Positions 36,227 to 49,200 of a DNA stretch of 64,000 nucleotides are shown one piece after another. Position numbers and translations under genes: made by a program. The notes below the pieces were generated by a model. The model had not been told where the DNA came from. It searched no databases and saw nothing but the letters and a program-made list of their open reading frames with translations. The stretch covers positions 3,857,001 through 3,921,000 of the forward strand of contig NC_083532.1 in assembly GCF_032362555.1 (NCBI RefSeq). Reading direction: 5' to 3'. The stretch is from Amyelois transitella (taxonomy: Eukaryota > Arthropoda > Insecta > Lepidoptera > Pyralidae). Positions within the stretch are counted from its first letter, which is position 1. Each line of letters starts with the position of its first letter.

Positions 36227-39200
36227 GGAAAGAGGTAGTCTCTGTCTAACCCTCCGGGAAAGAGGCGTGATTTTATGTATGTATATATGTATGTAAAACT
36301 CTGAAACCATACATACCATCACATCTATATCCCTAGCGGGGTAGACAGAGCCACCAGTCTTGAAAAGACTGATAGGCCACGCTCAGCTGTTTGGCTTAGT
36401 GATAGAATTGAGATTCAAATAGTGACAGGTTGCTAGCCCATCGCCTAAAAGTGGAATCCCAAGTTTATAAGCCTATTCCTTAGTCACTTTTTACGACAAC
36501 CGTGGGAAATAGATGGTATGGTCCTATTCTTTTTGTAATGGTGCTGGAAAAAGCACGGCACGGCTCTGAATCCTTAAAACCAGCATTTGTTTAGGAGAAA
36601 AAAAAATTAATCATCATGGAATCACTTTCTTCTTTGGCAACTTGAAGATTCTTTTGGCTGCGTCCTTACTAAGCCTAAAACGTGGACCATGATTATAGGA
36701 TCATTCCTATTATGTCATAACCAAAACCTGAACTATGGTTACAGCACAATGGTTAAGAACGTAAAATTTCCGGATCTTTTGAAGAAGCATGCACCCGACT
36801 TAGGAATTCTGTTCTTAAGATCTTTTACAAATGAAAATCTACATAATAGGTAAGAACTAAAATAACTTCAATCCAAACAGTTTTAACTTTGACCAAACCC
36901 TAAGTATACACAAGACCACACCACGGCAGCATTTAATAAGAGAAATTACCATGGTGACAGTATGATAAAAAGACACGAGATAATAATGATCCATTTTATC
37001 AAAAGAAGTGCCGTGTGGTTCCCGGCAGTGCCGTGTGGTTCCCGGCACCAATACAAAAAAGAATAGGACCACTCCATCTGTTTCCTATGGATGTCGTAAA
37101 AGGCGACTAAGGGATAGGTTTACAAACTTGGGATTCTTTTATTAGGCGATGGGCTAGCAACCTGTCACTATTTGAATCTCAATTCTATCATTAAGCCAAA
37201 TAGCTGAGCGTGGCCTATCAGTCTTTTCAAGACTGTTGGCTCTGTCTACCCCGCTAGGGATATAGACGTGATTTATATGTATGTATGTATGGTTTTAGAG
37301 TTATCATGATTCAAATAAACAATTACTGGTTTTATGGTTTCAGAGATCCGTCGATCCGTGCCCATATGTATGTATGTATGTATCAAAAGAAATGAAGTAC
37401 CTAGTAACAGTCTGCTCGGAAACCCTGGATTCCGTCAGCGTGGACCTAGTGGTGATCCTCCGCAGATTCTCCTCTGTATCGGACGAGTGGAACGGACACT
37501 TGGTGTTCATAATTCCGGCACAGCTGTGAAACTTCGAGTACTTGCCGTACGTGCGGTGTTCCAGGTCCATATGGAGGCTCAGTTGACGTCTGCAAGAGGA
37601 ATTTATGGGCAAATTTTTGAGCCTTTTCTCTTCTAGTACTTTTCCTTAGTTCCATATTATCTAAATTATCAGAGTGTTCTCTTTAAATATATTGCCCAAG
37701 TAACGTGCATGCTAAACAGCTAGTAAATACAGTTCTACGTCAAGTCATTTTAGCTGTACGTATCTTTAGTAACACATGTTTCTACGAGCTATTTACCGCT
37801 AAGGTGGTTTAACAGCCATGAGCAGATGTCCATCTCTGCCCAAGACAGAAGTTAGAAGTATAAGCACACAAAGTTCATGTACACTGAGTTTCATTTCTGG
37901 TTCAGACTCACTTGAAGTCAAAGTTTTCTCCGCAGAAGTTGCAGCAAACAGGCGACCCCGACTTGGAGGTCACGTCGGAGTCAGCAGTGGACGAACACAG
38001 CCTTCTGTCGAACTTTCTCCTTTGGAAAAGAAGTATTTATTCGATTATGACCTCTAGTTTAAACACCCATTAACAAGCAAATCAATTTCGGAACACCATA
38101 GACTGAAGATGAGACTATGAACATACATCATCAACGTTATTTAACAAACATGTTATGTACACTATACTAAAGTTATTATTCGTGAATATCTGCATATTAT
38201 TTAAAATATGGTGGCAGCGGTGGGATACCTGAGATTAACGCAGCTAACAGCCCTCTTCCCTCCTTCACCATCCGTGCTGTTCTCGCCGTCTGTACTTGTT
38301 ATATTATCTACCGTACTTTCAATCTTAGTGCTACGTAAATTGGACTCTGAAAATCTATCTTTCTTCAATTGCGAAATAACTTGATCAGGATCGGAGATCT
38401 TGTCGAAGAATGAGACAATCTTTTTCAATTTGTCCTCGTGGACCTCGCACTTGGTAAGTTCTGGATCTGTTTGGGTTATGCTTGCTTTTTTGGTGGATTC
38501 TCTTGCTGATGAGTCAGTGGCGGTCAGGTTGAGTTTGGTGATGCCCAAGTGCTCGTTTTCGTGGATACACTTGTCGTTCTCATTGTCGAACCCCTCGTGG
38601 CAGTAATGGCAGATGTACTTGCGCTCGGGGAAGTGGCAGAGGTTAAGATGGTCGTTATAGTTGATGATACCTAAAGTACACAAAAGTTAAGCATTCATAG
38701 TCAACAGATTCACATTTTTTCTGCATGTCGATGTATATGAGTGAGTGCCTTTGACAGATATCATAGAGCAGTTGCTCCATGTTTACTTTAATTACCTGAA
38801 CATCGCTCTCCTGGATCGTGGTCAGAAATAAAATAGTGCTTTCTTCGTATAAAGGGCAATAGATTATGAGAGTCTTAATATAAACGCCTATCAAGAATCT
38901 TGCCACAAACAGAAAAAAATATGTTTTCAATTAAAATTTCGCCGTGTGGTTCCCGGCACCAACAGAAAAAAGAATAGGACCACTCCATCTCTTTCCCATG
39001 GATGTCGTAAAAGGCGACTAAGGGATAGGCTTATCAACTTGGGATTCTTCTTTTAGGCGATGGGCTAGCAACCTGTCACTATTTGAATCTCAATTCTATC
39101 TTAAAGCCAAACAGCTGAACGTGGCCTATTAGTCTTTACAAGACTGTTGGCTCTGTCCACCCCGCAAGGGATATAGACGTGATTATATGTATGTATGTAT

Positions 39201-42093
39201 GTTCAATTAAAATCAGTTACCGTAAGAAATCATTCTGCACCCCGTGAACGGGCACTGCCTCGGCGTCGTGTCCATCAGGCAATTCCTCTGCACTGACTGG
39301 ACATAATTCAGTATCATTGGGCTCCTGACATTCCTCAATTCCACCTCGCTCTGCGTCTTCTTCGGCCTCCGCAGCCGACGAAACCTTAGTCCTCGTTTAC
39401 GTCGTCTCTCGCCGAGAGTGTGCATGATGTTGTTGTCGCTAGCTGCGTAAATGTGCCCGTCTGGAGAGTAAGTGCGGTAGTCGCGACGGATACCGAAGAT
39501 TCTAGAACGAATTTGATTGCAATATCAATGAAACAGAGGATTTATTAAGCGCCATTAAGATATATTAAGTAAAATTTCTCACGTTGAAAAGTACTATACA
39601 GTCGTATTCACTGTGATTAGCTCAATCTGTGCGAGTTTCCTTCCAATTCAAGAAGCCTAAGAAAGACCTCCGCATTGCACTATTTCGAATCGAATTAGGT
39701 TATTATTTTATATATACATGTATAGATTGACTTGGATGAAGCAAAAAAATTAGAGGCATCGCGGTCCAAAACACGGTAGTAAAGCTACCCACCTCTGTAT
39801 AAAACATTGGAACCTAGTCAGCTTTGGTCTCCCGTGCATCATGAGATACGGAAGAGGCTGCGGCTCGCTGGTCTGCGTACACTCGCAGCCGAACCTCCTC
39901 ACGTTGTCCCTGGACTCGTGTGCGTCCACGTATTTGGACACCGTGGCGGTGTCGAACTGGGTTGAGGTGCAGGAGCAAGGGTTGAGCTTCAGGTCTCGCA
40001 TCACCGCTGTAGCTATTGTTGATTCTGACCAAAATTGAGGAAGAAATGAGCTGTAATTTTCTCTTGTGAGGTTACATCCTTCTTTGGAAGGATTCTTTTT
40101 TTCCGTCTATGATCAAGGAGTGGTTCTAACTCCCTATCTTTCCCATAGATCTCGTAAAAGGTGATTAAGGGATAGACTTATAAACGGGATTCTTTTAGGC
40201 AATGGGATAGCAACCTGTTACTACTTGAATCTCAATTCAATCATTAAGCCATACAGCTGAACGTGGCATCTGCATCTTTTCAAGACAGTTGGCCCTATCT
40301 ACCCCACAAGAGACACAGACGTTTTTCTATGTATGTTTGTATGTATGATCTGGAACGGGGTGAAGGTTTGTTTGTTTGTAATATCTTTTTTGCACAGAAA
40401 TTTACACAGTTACAAGAAATTGAAGGTTTTGTATAGAGAAGAAAAATCCTTTGCTCTTGTTGGCATTTGTTTTTTGGAGGCCTACAGTATTCACAGAATA
40501 ACTGCCTTTAGAGATTTTGGATCGTATGTATCTTTAATCATCATTGTTTTTGTTTCAATATCTACCAAGTATCCATATATAAGTACTTTGTCAAATCTCT
40601 ATTTTTAAACCAGTTTTCAATTAGTTCTTGAAAAACCCAGAGTATATTAATTTACCTTTCTCCAAGGAACTGGTCTCTTCGGTCCCGTCTCCGTTAGAAA
40701 ACTCAGATGTGCCTGCGCACGCGTCGGTCTTGGTGCGCGTGGAGCGTCTCTTGCGTTTGGATTGTCGATGGTTCTCTGCTTCTTCGACAGATTCACCTTC
40801 TGCGCATTGCTCTGGCAGTATTCCTATGAAATAAACTCATGTAACACAACAAATTAAACATACATACATATGGCCACGTCTATATCCCTTGCGGGGCAGA
40901 GTGAGCCAACAGGCTTGAAAAGACTGACTGGTCACGTTCAGCTATTTGGCTTAATGATGGAATTGAGTTTCAAATAATGATAGGTTGCTAGCCCATCGCC
41001 TAAAAAAGAATCCCAAGTTTGTAAGCCTATCCCTTAGTCGCTTCTTACGACATCCATGGGAAAGAGATGGAGTGGTCCTATTCTTTTTTGTATTGGTGCC
41101 GGGAACCACACGGTACAAATTACAAATAAATTTTTGTTAAAAAATTGTATCCACACATACAATGTACAATCTAATCTTAAAATAATACTTATATACCTAC
41201 AATATATTTTACCCTATAATTACACTCATATGTACAGTCATCAGTAGAAATCAATAATTTAAATTTCATACTTAAATGTCTGATGTGAAACTCATTGCTC
41301 TACTCATTGAGCTCCTTAGTTATCGATCTTAGCTACCATATTTAAATAACGTCAATAATATGTATTGTATTTAAATATGTGCTGTTTTAAGCTGAATAAA
41401 ACCAACGTTCTCTATGATTTAGTCTTTATTCTCGTATCAATGTCATTAAAGTTGTATGTGGAAATTTACTTTCAAAGGTGTACGACGTTGTACGTACATA
41501 TACCTATTTCTTGTGTGTCATTTGTGAATTTTGTAATAATTATTAAATCATTTAGTGCTCACCGCACGAATATGTACTTATATAGCAGAATTAAATTTGT
41601 TGCTACTTCCTCTTATTTAGAAGATAAATGTATTGGTATGCCACAAGGTAGTATCTTAGAACCGCTATTATTTTTACTAAAATGCATTGTCTATTCATAG
41701 TTAGTGCATCGTTCGTTCATTTCCATCCAGTTGCTACACTGATGATCTACTCAGATGTTCCCTACGCTGCTAAACTTCGACATCCGTTTTCAGATATACA
41801 CACTTCCTCCTCAGTTTGAAGCCTATTTACACTATGTGAGTCTTACCTATAACACTAGCATCGTAAATCTGAAACAGCTTCTTCAGGCACTTGTACTTAG
41901 CCTTCAACACCTCATGCTTATTCTTCGGGACCCATTTCTTCCCTTCATCACATTCTGCCTTCTCCGGAATGCTCGTCAGTGTTGGAGACCTTTTGTTATA
42001 CATCGGACAATAATATTCAACAAACTCACAAACAATTTTGAAGAGCAAAACGAATAAAGAACTGATTACACCGCAATTTTGAAAAAATACCAT
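35756..42093 (-). CDS. Uncharacterised protein with C2H2-like zinc fingers, 8 exons, 593 aa
   Basis: Minus-strand exons 42093-41847, 40823-40656, 40024-39793, 39501-39221, 38670-38229, 38019-37912, 37589-37401 and 35870-35756. All borders are GT-AG, junction phases match, and the total is 1782 nt including TGA. Zinc-binding-like sites are visible in order: CSC...CEC near residues 158-190, a finger starting CPFTGCRMISYG with HLNLCH, then CHYCHEGFDNENDKCIHENEH, then CCNFCGENFDFKRQLSLHM with H, and a late C/H cluster (SKFHSC...TKCPFH). Two fingers are split by introns. Basic stretch GERRRKRGLRFRRLRRPKK near residues 240-260 could be a nuclear signal. The first exon from 42093 is hydrophobic; the next in-frame ATG at 42003 (MYNKRSPTL) could be the true start. 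Family not recognised. Convergent with the zinc-finger gene. Confidence 0.8.
35915..35967 (+). mobile_element. RTE-like LINE fragment, left part, split by a SINE
   Basis: GAATGTGGATGAAGCGAAGG is the same RT C-terminal block as in 34690-34730. The rest of the fragment resumes at 36225 after a family B SINE and a poly(A) run. Confidence 0.75.
35968..36224 (+). repeat. Family B SINE ending in a 56-base poly(A)
   Basis: Complete tRNA-like head and body to CTTCGAGGCTA, then 56 A residues (36169-36224) instead of the usual TTTGTCC and TTTA tail. Flanks AAGAGATAGTC and AAGAGGTAGTC may be the target duplication. Confidence 0.85.
36225..36300 (+). mobile_element. RTE-like LINE 3' end
   Basis: GTGGAAAGAGGTAGTCTCTG to GGCGTGATTTTATGTATG and TATG repeats. 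Confidence 0.8.
36303..36561 (-). repeat. Family A SINE
   Basis: Reverse copy, diverged at the 5' end (GGTGCTGGAAAAAGCACGGC). Confidence 0.85.
37010..37290 (+). repeat. Family A SINE with duplicated 5' terminus
   Basis: The terminal GCCGTGTGGTTCCCGGCA occurs twice (37010-37027 and 37030-37047), followed by a complete copy with TATG tail. Confidence 0.92.
37291..37355 (+). repeat. Inverted partial copy of the gene's own last intron/exon border
   Basis: GATTCAAATAAACAATTACTGG and TTTATGGTTTCAGAGATCCGTC on the plus strand match the minus-strand sequence at about 35925-35860, including the acceptor and first exon bases. A decayed third copy lies at 36563-36598. Confidence 0.8.
38941..39201 (+). 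repeat. Family A SINE with clear target duplication
   Basis: Complete copy flanked by TTCAATTAAAAT on both sides. It ends 20 bp from the donor of the exon 39501-39221. Confidence 0.92.
40106..40345 (+). repeat. Family A SINE, degenerate
   Basis: Forward copy from AAGGAGTGGTTCTAACTCCC to CACAGACGTTTTTCTATG with many substitutions. Confidence 0.7.
40858..41113 (-). repeat. Family A SINE, full length
   Basis: Reverse copy from ACATACATACATATGGCCAC to GGGAACCACACGG. Confidence 0.9.
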
Positions 42094-43200
42094 AACTATT
42101 TGGCACTTTGATTTTTTTGTTGTTTGACTTTTTCTTTGAAAGTGTCATTTTGTGTGCTGCTTTTTGAAATGGGAATGTTTTCTTCTTATTTTTTTAAATA
42201 CTAGTTAGCATTTTTTAATTTTTGGACAAAGGTTCTTCAACTTTATAAACACGTCATAAGATAGATATAAGTCGTCTTTAAGTTCAAATCTGTGTTTTGA
42301 ACAAAAAAATTAACAATTCCTGTCAAAGTCCCCATTTCTAGGGTAGTATCGGACCACTACGTCTCTTCATAAGACATTGTAGAAAGCGAGTAATGGATAA
42401 ACACCAACAATTAGTGCATCACAAATTCCTTGAATAGAGAACTTTGCCAAATCTTTTTACGGCATTTAAAATAGTATCATGATGAAAATGACAACATTTG
42501 AACTCGAATGTATGTATAGTTACTCACCAATGTCTGTACTTGAAAAATATTGGCAAAAATCGATTTGGGGGGTAATTTTATTTTTATTTTTTCTTAATAA
42601 ATATAATTAATTTATATAAGACCAGCAGAAGCTAATAATGTGATTTTAAGAATTTCTGTATGTTTGTAGGTACTCGCATCTCCCGAAAACTATTTCTTTA
42701 CGTTTTTTCAGATAGGTATGTCAGGTTTCGTCCAACAACATTTTTCCCTCACCACTCTAAAGGGCAACCCCCTGTCGCTTTTTCACTGAAATTTTACAGC
42801 GAACGTAGTCGCGGGTAACAGCAAGAATGCTATAAGAAGTAAATACAAATATAAACAAACAGACAAAAATTTTATTTAAATTTACCAAAAATGATACTGT
42901 CGCCTTTTTAACAATCATTTATTTACACAATCTCTATTATAAAATACTTAAATAATAAATGTATGATACAAGAATACCTAATTAATTAACCTAATTAAGT
43001 AAAACCATATTTTTAACCTTAGGATTGGATATATTAGTATACTGCGCTACGGAGGTAGAAATACCTACAATTATATATACAAAATTCGGATGTTATAGAT
43101 AACTTAAATATATTTATGAACTAATGAAAACACCGGTACGCTAAAATCTTAATTTAGTTGAGATGTGTAAAAATATATGTATATTAAATATGTTTTCATC
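42094..43200. other. Intergenic region between two minus-strand genes
   Basis: AT-rich, about 1.1 kb between the start of the 593-residue protein gene and the stop codon of the transporter gene. No gene or conserved element was recognised. It must hold the transporter 3' UTR and any promoter of the downstream gene. Confidence 0.5.
42918..42923 (-). promoter_or_regulatory. Candidate AATAAA polyadenylation signal of the transporter gene
   Basis: AATAAA on the minus strand about 280 nt beyond the stop codon at 43201. Other hexamers in this AT-rich stretch are possible. Confidence 0.35.
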
Positions 43201-46200
43201 TTATCCAAAAGATCCTTCGGGCATCAATAAACCTGGAAAAAAATATAGGAAATAAATTCAGTGACTTTAAAATGATTGTTAAAAGCAGTTTAATAAGACC
43301 ACATAGCTGAACATGACCTTACAGACTTTTCCTGATAGTTGTCTCTGTGTAGCCGTAAGGGATAAGGACGTGATATGACGGGAGGACCACACCGATTGTT
43401 CCACTACATACATATTATTACGTATACATCTCTTGCGGGGTAGACAGAGCCAACAGTCTTGAAATGACTGAAGGGCCACGTTCAGCTGTATGTCTTAATG
43501 ATGGAATTGAGAATTAAATAGTGACAGGTGAAAGCCTTCTTTATAGTCTATAAGAAGAATACCAAGATGTCGTAAAAGGCGACTTTGCATTGGAAATGTT
43601 ACTAAATTATTTAGGAAACACCTTTTTTAGCCTAGTAGCCTAACTCAATGCAGTGACACTTTTAAGTTCCACTATAGGTAAGAAGTTTAATTAAAGGCTT
43701 AAGCCTGGTTTAATTTAAATAAATTTGTTAAATGTAACCTGATATTTTAAACTAGCTTTGCCCGCGACTTCGTCCGCGTGGAATAGTTATTTTGGGCATC
43801 ATTGAAGGATGAATAATTTCCCATTTTTCATTATTTCTTTGCTCCTTAAAGATGCAGCGTGATGTTATATATCCTAAAGCCTTCATCGATAAATGGTCTA
43901 TTCAACGCAAAAAGAATTTTTCAATTCGAACCAGTAGTTCCCGAGATTAGCGTGTTCAAACAAACAAACGCTTCAGCCTCATGATATTAGTATAGATTGA
44001 AGGACAGTCTAAACGAAACTGCTGAACATACATTACTGGAACTTGGAATAAGTTGGTATCTTATGTTATATTCTGTATGTATTTTATTATGTTCAAACAT
44101 TTATTTATCTTGCTTTGCGCCAACGCCAATCTCCTGTTTGGTTTCCTTCCACCCAAAGGTTGACTGGAAGAGATTGCATTAGCGATAAGTCCGCCTTTGT
44201 ACCATCTAAGTATATCTGCTTTGTGTCACGGGCGTAGCCAGGGGGAGGGTTCTGGGGGTTTAAACCCCCCCCGAAAAGTTAAGATTAACATCTCATCCAT
44301 TCCCATTCTTACGCTAAGATAGGTATGTGGTTTGGTTGGATTCTATCACCCGGCCCGCGCTTCGTCACACACAATCGTTTAACCGATCGCATTCGGTAAC
44401 CTTCGTATATTTTCGTGCCGTTTCGTATCCCACGCGCACGCACTTGTCGTGTCGTGTTCATTTACCAACGATCATCGAGTGAGAGTAGTAAAGCAGAGGA
44501 CAATAATTTACAGTGACTATTATTAGAGGTTATTTTGTCATTTTTGTGATACGTAAGTAGATTTATAATTTCCACTACTTATTACGTTTAAAATAGCAAT
44601 ACTAATAAAATGAGAATTAATTAATTATTAATTCTCATGGATGGGTGTACTTATTGCTGGTTAGATAAATAAATAGATAGTATTTTTTTATTATTTTAGA
44701 TTACGAGAAAATGGAGAAAAAGAAAAGAAAAGGCGATAAACTTAAAGGTATGGAGTATTGGAAAAAGTGGTGTGGTTCACCGGCTACCCGTAAACAAGAG
44801 AATTTGGGACCAACAACTAGTTTGCATGCTGACAATAAAATTGTGATCACAAGCGAGCCTTCGACTTCATTTACGGTATCCAATGTCGAGACCGAGTCGG
44901 TGGTGTCGCCAGCGCCCTGTTTTATACCTACCACTACCGACCCTTCACTTAGCCTAGAACCGACCAGCAGCAGCACCAGCTCATCTGTTACGTCATCTTC
45001 ACATTCTTCTAAATTGGATGTTGGTTTTTATGCGACTGAAGACAATATCGAGAATGAATATCTAAAGGCCCAAATTTTAAAAGAGCCTTGGACTCCACCT
45101 CAAGATTACAAGTTTCCCATTTCTACAAAACGAAATTTGCGCTTTCAAATGAAATGGATGGAAAGATTCCCCTGGTTGGCATATTCTGAGTATAAAAGTG
45201 GAGCATATTGTAGAATTTGCGTCGTAATGAGACGTTCGCTTGATGAAGGTAAAGGGGGCCATCAGCGGGTCGGCCAGCTTGTAACCGATCCTTTTTGCAA
45301 GTGGAAGAATGCATTAGAAATATTTGAAACTCATGCAAAATCAGGATATCACAAACGAAATTTGGAACTCGCAGATAACTTCCTAAAAGTAATGTCTTCT
45401 CAGGTTGTTTCAGTTGATGAGCAGTTGTCTTCTGAAAGAAAAAGACAGCAACAAGAAAATCGAAAAAAACTAATCCCCATCGTAAAAGGAATAATTTTTT
45501 GCGGCAAACAAGGTATACCTTTAAGAGGTAAAACTGATTCGGGACGGATTCACGTTACACCGGAGTCTGAACAACCACTTCAGAATGAGGGTAATTTTCG
45601 AGCTCTATTGCGGTACGCAGCCGAATCTGGGGATAAAGATCTTTCGGAGCATTTGATCACTTCTCAGAAGAATGCCCTTTACACGAGCCCACAAATCCAA
45701 AATGAAATAATTGACATTTGTGGTGAAATTATTCAACACAAGATCATTAACGAAGTAAAGGAAGCTATTTTTTTTTCGATTCTCGCTGACGAGACAACTG
45801 ACATTGCGCGTATGGAGCAAGTCTCATTGTGCTTGCGATATGTTGATTCAAAAGATGCGAAACAACATAAAGTTAAGGAGATGTTTTTAGAGTATATTCC
45901 AACTGTTGACGTGACAGGATCCGGTCTTGCAAATCTTATAATTACAGCTCTGAAAAAGCATGGACTTGATTGTTCTCATGTGGTTGGTCAAGGTTACGAT
46001 GGAGCTGCAGCTATGAGTGGGTATTTGCACGGTGCCCAAGCATTTATTCGTCAAGACTGTCCTCTTGCTCTTTATGTACATTGTAGTGCACACTCTCTCA
46101 ATCTCGCTATTGCCGACTCATGTTCTCAAGCAGAAGTACGAAACTGCGTTGGAATCGTACAATCTGTTGGTTCCTACTTTAGACATTCGGCTCAACGCAC

Positions 46201-49200
46201 TGCTGTTCTGAAAGAAAAAATTAGGGATTTGTTACCGGCTGATCATCAAAAAAGCTTGCTTGCAATGTGTGAAACACGGTGGGTTCATAAGCATGAAGCC
46301 GTTATAAGATTTAAAGAAATTTATTCAGCGATTGTGCATGCTCTCGAAGAACTCCAATCTAGCCACAATAAAGAAACATCGCAACAAGCCGTCCAAATGC
46401 TTAACACACTTCGATCTTCGAATTTTGTTATGTGCCTAGTAATTCTTCAAAAAGTTATGAGCTATACATTGTCGCTGTCAAAGCAACTGCAGACAGTTAA
46501 CGCAGACCTCATAACAGCATTCAGCCACGTTGATAATGTTATTAATGCTTTGCAACTTTTAAGAGACAAAGTTGACGAAGAGTATCTCCATCTATATGAA
46601 GAAGCAAAGGTGTTGCTCGAAGAAAATGGTGGTATACTGCTTATGCCACGTATTGTCGGAAGGCAGCTGAATCGCTCAAATATTCCTGCGTCGGATATAT
46701 CCACGTATTATAAATTAAATTTATTCATCCCTTTTCTCGACCATACAATACAACAATTGATTGAGAGGTTTATAAAACACCGTAAAGTAGTATCGGCACT
46801 ATCTTGTGTGTTACCGTCAAATTTTGCGACCAGTTGTGAAATTGAAGAGGCATTTTGTATGTATTCGACAGTGCTGCCCGAAAAATGTTCATCTGTTGTC
46901 AAAGCAGAACTTGAAGTGTGGAAAGCAGCCATGACTCTCACATCCCCTATTCCAAAATCAGCTCTGGAATGCTTAGATAACTGCGACCAAAAACTATATC
47001 CAAATATTTACACATTGTTGCAAATATTGGCGACCATACCTGTTTCCACTGCTACCCCAGAAAGGACTTTTTCAAGCCTAAGAAGACTTAAAAACTACTT
47101 GAGAAACACAACAAGTGAAAACAGATTGAATGGCTTGGCTCTCATGAACATTCACTATATGATAGAAATTGACGCGAATGAAGTAGTGGATATATTTAAA
47201 AAGAAAAACAGAAGATTAATTCTGTAATGCGTTTATAAGAGAAAGGCATTTTTTTATATAGTCGATACTGTACCACTGCTCAAAAAAGAACTTCCCAAAT
47301 TCTCCATTTTCTTATGAATATAAGGATTATTTTATGTACTTTTGGTCTTTTTATTTTCTTGAACCCCCCCCGATACCAAAACCTGACTACGCCCGTGCTT
47401 TGTGTTGTATTGTATGTTTTACTCTTATGGTGCAATAAAGAGTTTTATTTATCTATCTATCTACCTTTATAAATTGAGCTATGAAAGAAATTTAGGAAAT
47501 TCCATCCACAGTGGCATTTAGCATAAACCTCAAGTACATACCGGCTATACATGCCGTCATGAAGCAAATACCGCATCCAGCGAAGAATGCGCGTACTGCC
47601 AGCTGAAAAAAAAATTAAAAGTGTGAATTGTTTGCTACTATAGTATAGGTATCTAATATTATTCCGATTTGCCGTGTGATTTCAGGCACTTAATAATAGA
47701 ACCACTCCATATATTTTCCATGGATGTCGTAAAAGGTGTGTAACCGACAGAGGCACTGGTAGAGGCTGGATCAATGTCATTTATTTTTCTTTTCTCATAA
47801 AAACATAAAACTATGGCGCCGAACCAAAAAGGTTAGCAGCGTGGCCGTCGCTAACATTTTCCCCCCTAGTATCCTCATAGAGGATACTCAGTTCCTTAAC
47901 CAAAAGAGGCCACGCGAGCAGCCGGCCGCTTTATCACACCCGCTCCAGTCCTAACGTCGACTACCCTAACTCTACCATCTGCACCTGGGTAAACTTTTTC
48001 TATAATCCCCTTTGGCCAGGTGTTACGCGGAGATGATGGATCAACTACTAAAACTAAATCTCCAACTTTTAATTGCAACCCCTCTTGGGTCCATTTACGT
48101 CTAGGCAAGAGCTCGGGTAACACTTCTTTAACCCACCGACTCCAAAAAAGATCCGTAAGCCGTTGCGCCATGCGCCATTGCTTCCCAAGGCACAGATCTC
48201 CATCACTAAATACTCCGGGCGAAGGTAGATTGGAGGAGCTTCCTAGCAAAAAATGATTAGGCGTAAGAGCCTCTTTGCTTTTAGGGTCTACTGACACGTG
48301 TGTTAAAGGTCTGCTGTTAATAATGTTTTCTATTTCAGTGAGAAAAGTTGAAAGAACTTCAACTCGTGGCGCTCTCTCTTTGAGCACAACTTTTAATGAC
48401 GTTTTAACACTGCGAATAAGACGCTCCCAGGCGCCACCCATATGCGGACTTGCCGGAGGAATAAAACGCCAATTCACATTTCTGTTGAGAGCTTCCAATG
48501 CAAGTTCAGTCCTGTCAATTTCTTGAAAACTTCGTCGCAGCTCAGCATCCGCTCCTCTCAAATTTGTTCCGTTGTCGGATAGAATGGTTTGGGGCCAACC
48601 ACGTCTAGCAGCCATGCGTCTTAAAGCCATAATAAGTGAGTCAGTTGTCAGAGAATCAACAATTTCAATATGCACGGCACGAACTGTAAGACACGTAAAA
48701 AGAACGCCATATCGTTTCGGTCTCTGACGACCTACCGTTACCTCTATTGGGCCAAATAGATCTACCCCACAAACTGTGAAGGGGCGTTTGTGATGCGTCA
48801 GTCGCTCCTCAGGTAGATCGCCGAGTCTTGGAGGCACAGGCTTCGCCTTTCGTATTCTGCAAACCAGACATTGTGAGGCCACAGTACGCACAGTTGGTCT
48901 CAAATTTAATAACCAATATTTTTGTCGAAGCTCGTTCACTACCAATTCATTATAAGAATGCTGCGCTTGGACATGATAGTTCTTTACTATCAATCGTGAC
49001 AAGTGATTTCGTCCGTCTAAAATAATAGGATTTTTAGCATTTGCTTGTACTTCTTTAACAGCGCCAATGCGCCCACCAACGCGTAGAAGACCATCGCTGT
49101 CCAAGTACGGAGTGAGATTTCGCAGTCGACTATTTTTATTTTTATTTTATTTTATTTTTTTATTTTTATTTATTCAGAAGATTAACAGCTTTACAGTACA

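Noticed and set aside
38655..38930. 91-codon minus-strand open frame between exons of the 593-residue protein gene
   Set aside because: The flanking exons join in phase (CRMISYG across 39221/38670) without it, and it overlaps the acceptor at 38671.
41365..41700. 111-codon frame with IGMPQGSILEPLLF-like ending (RT-like GMPQGS motif)
   Set aside because: Only the short motif resembles reverse transcriptase. The rest is AT-rich with no RT context, so at most a tiny relic of a LINE.
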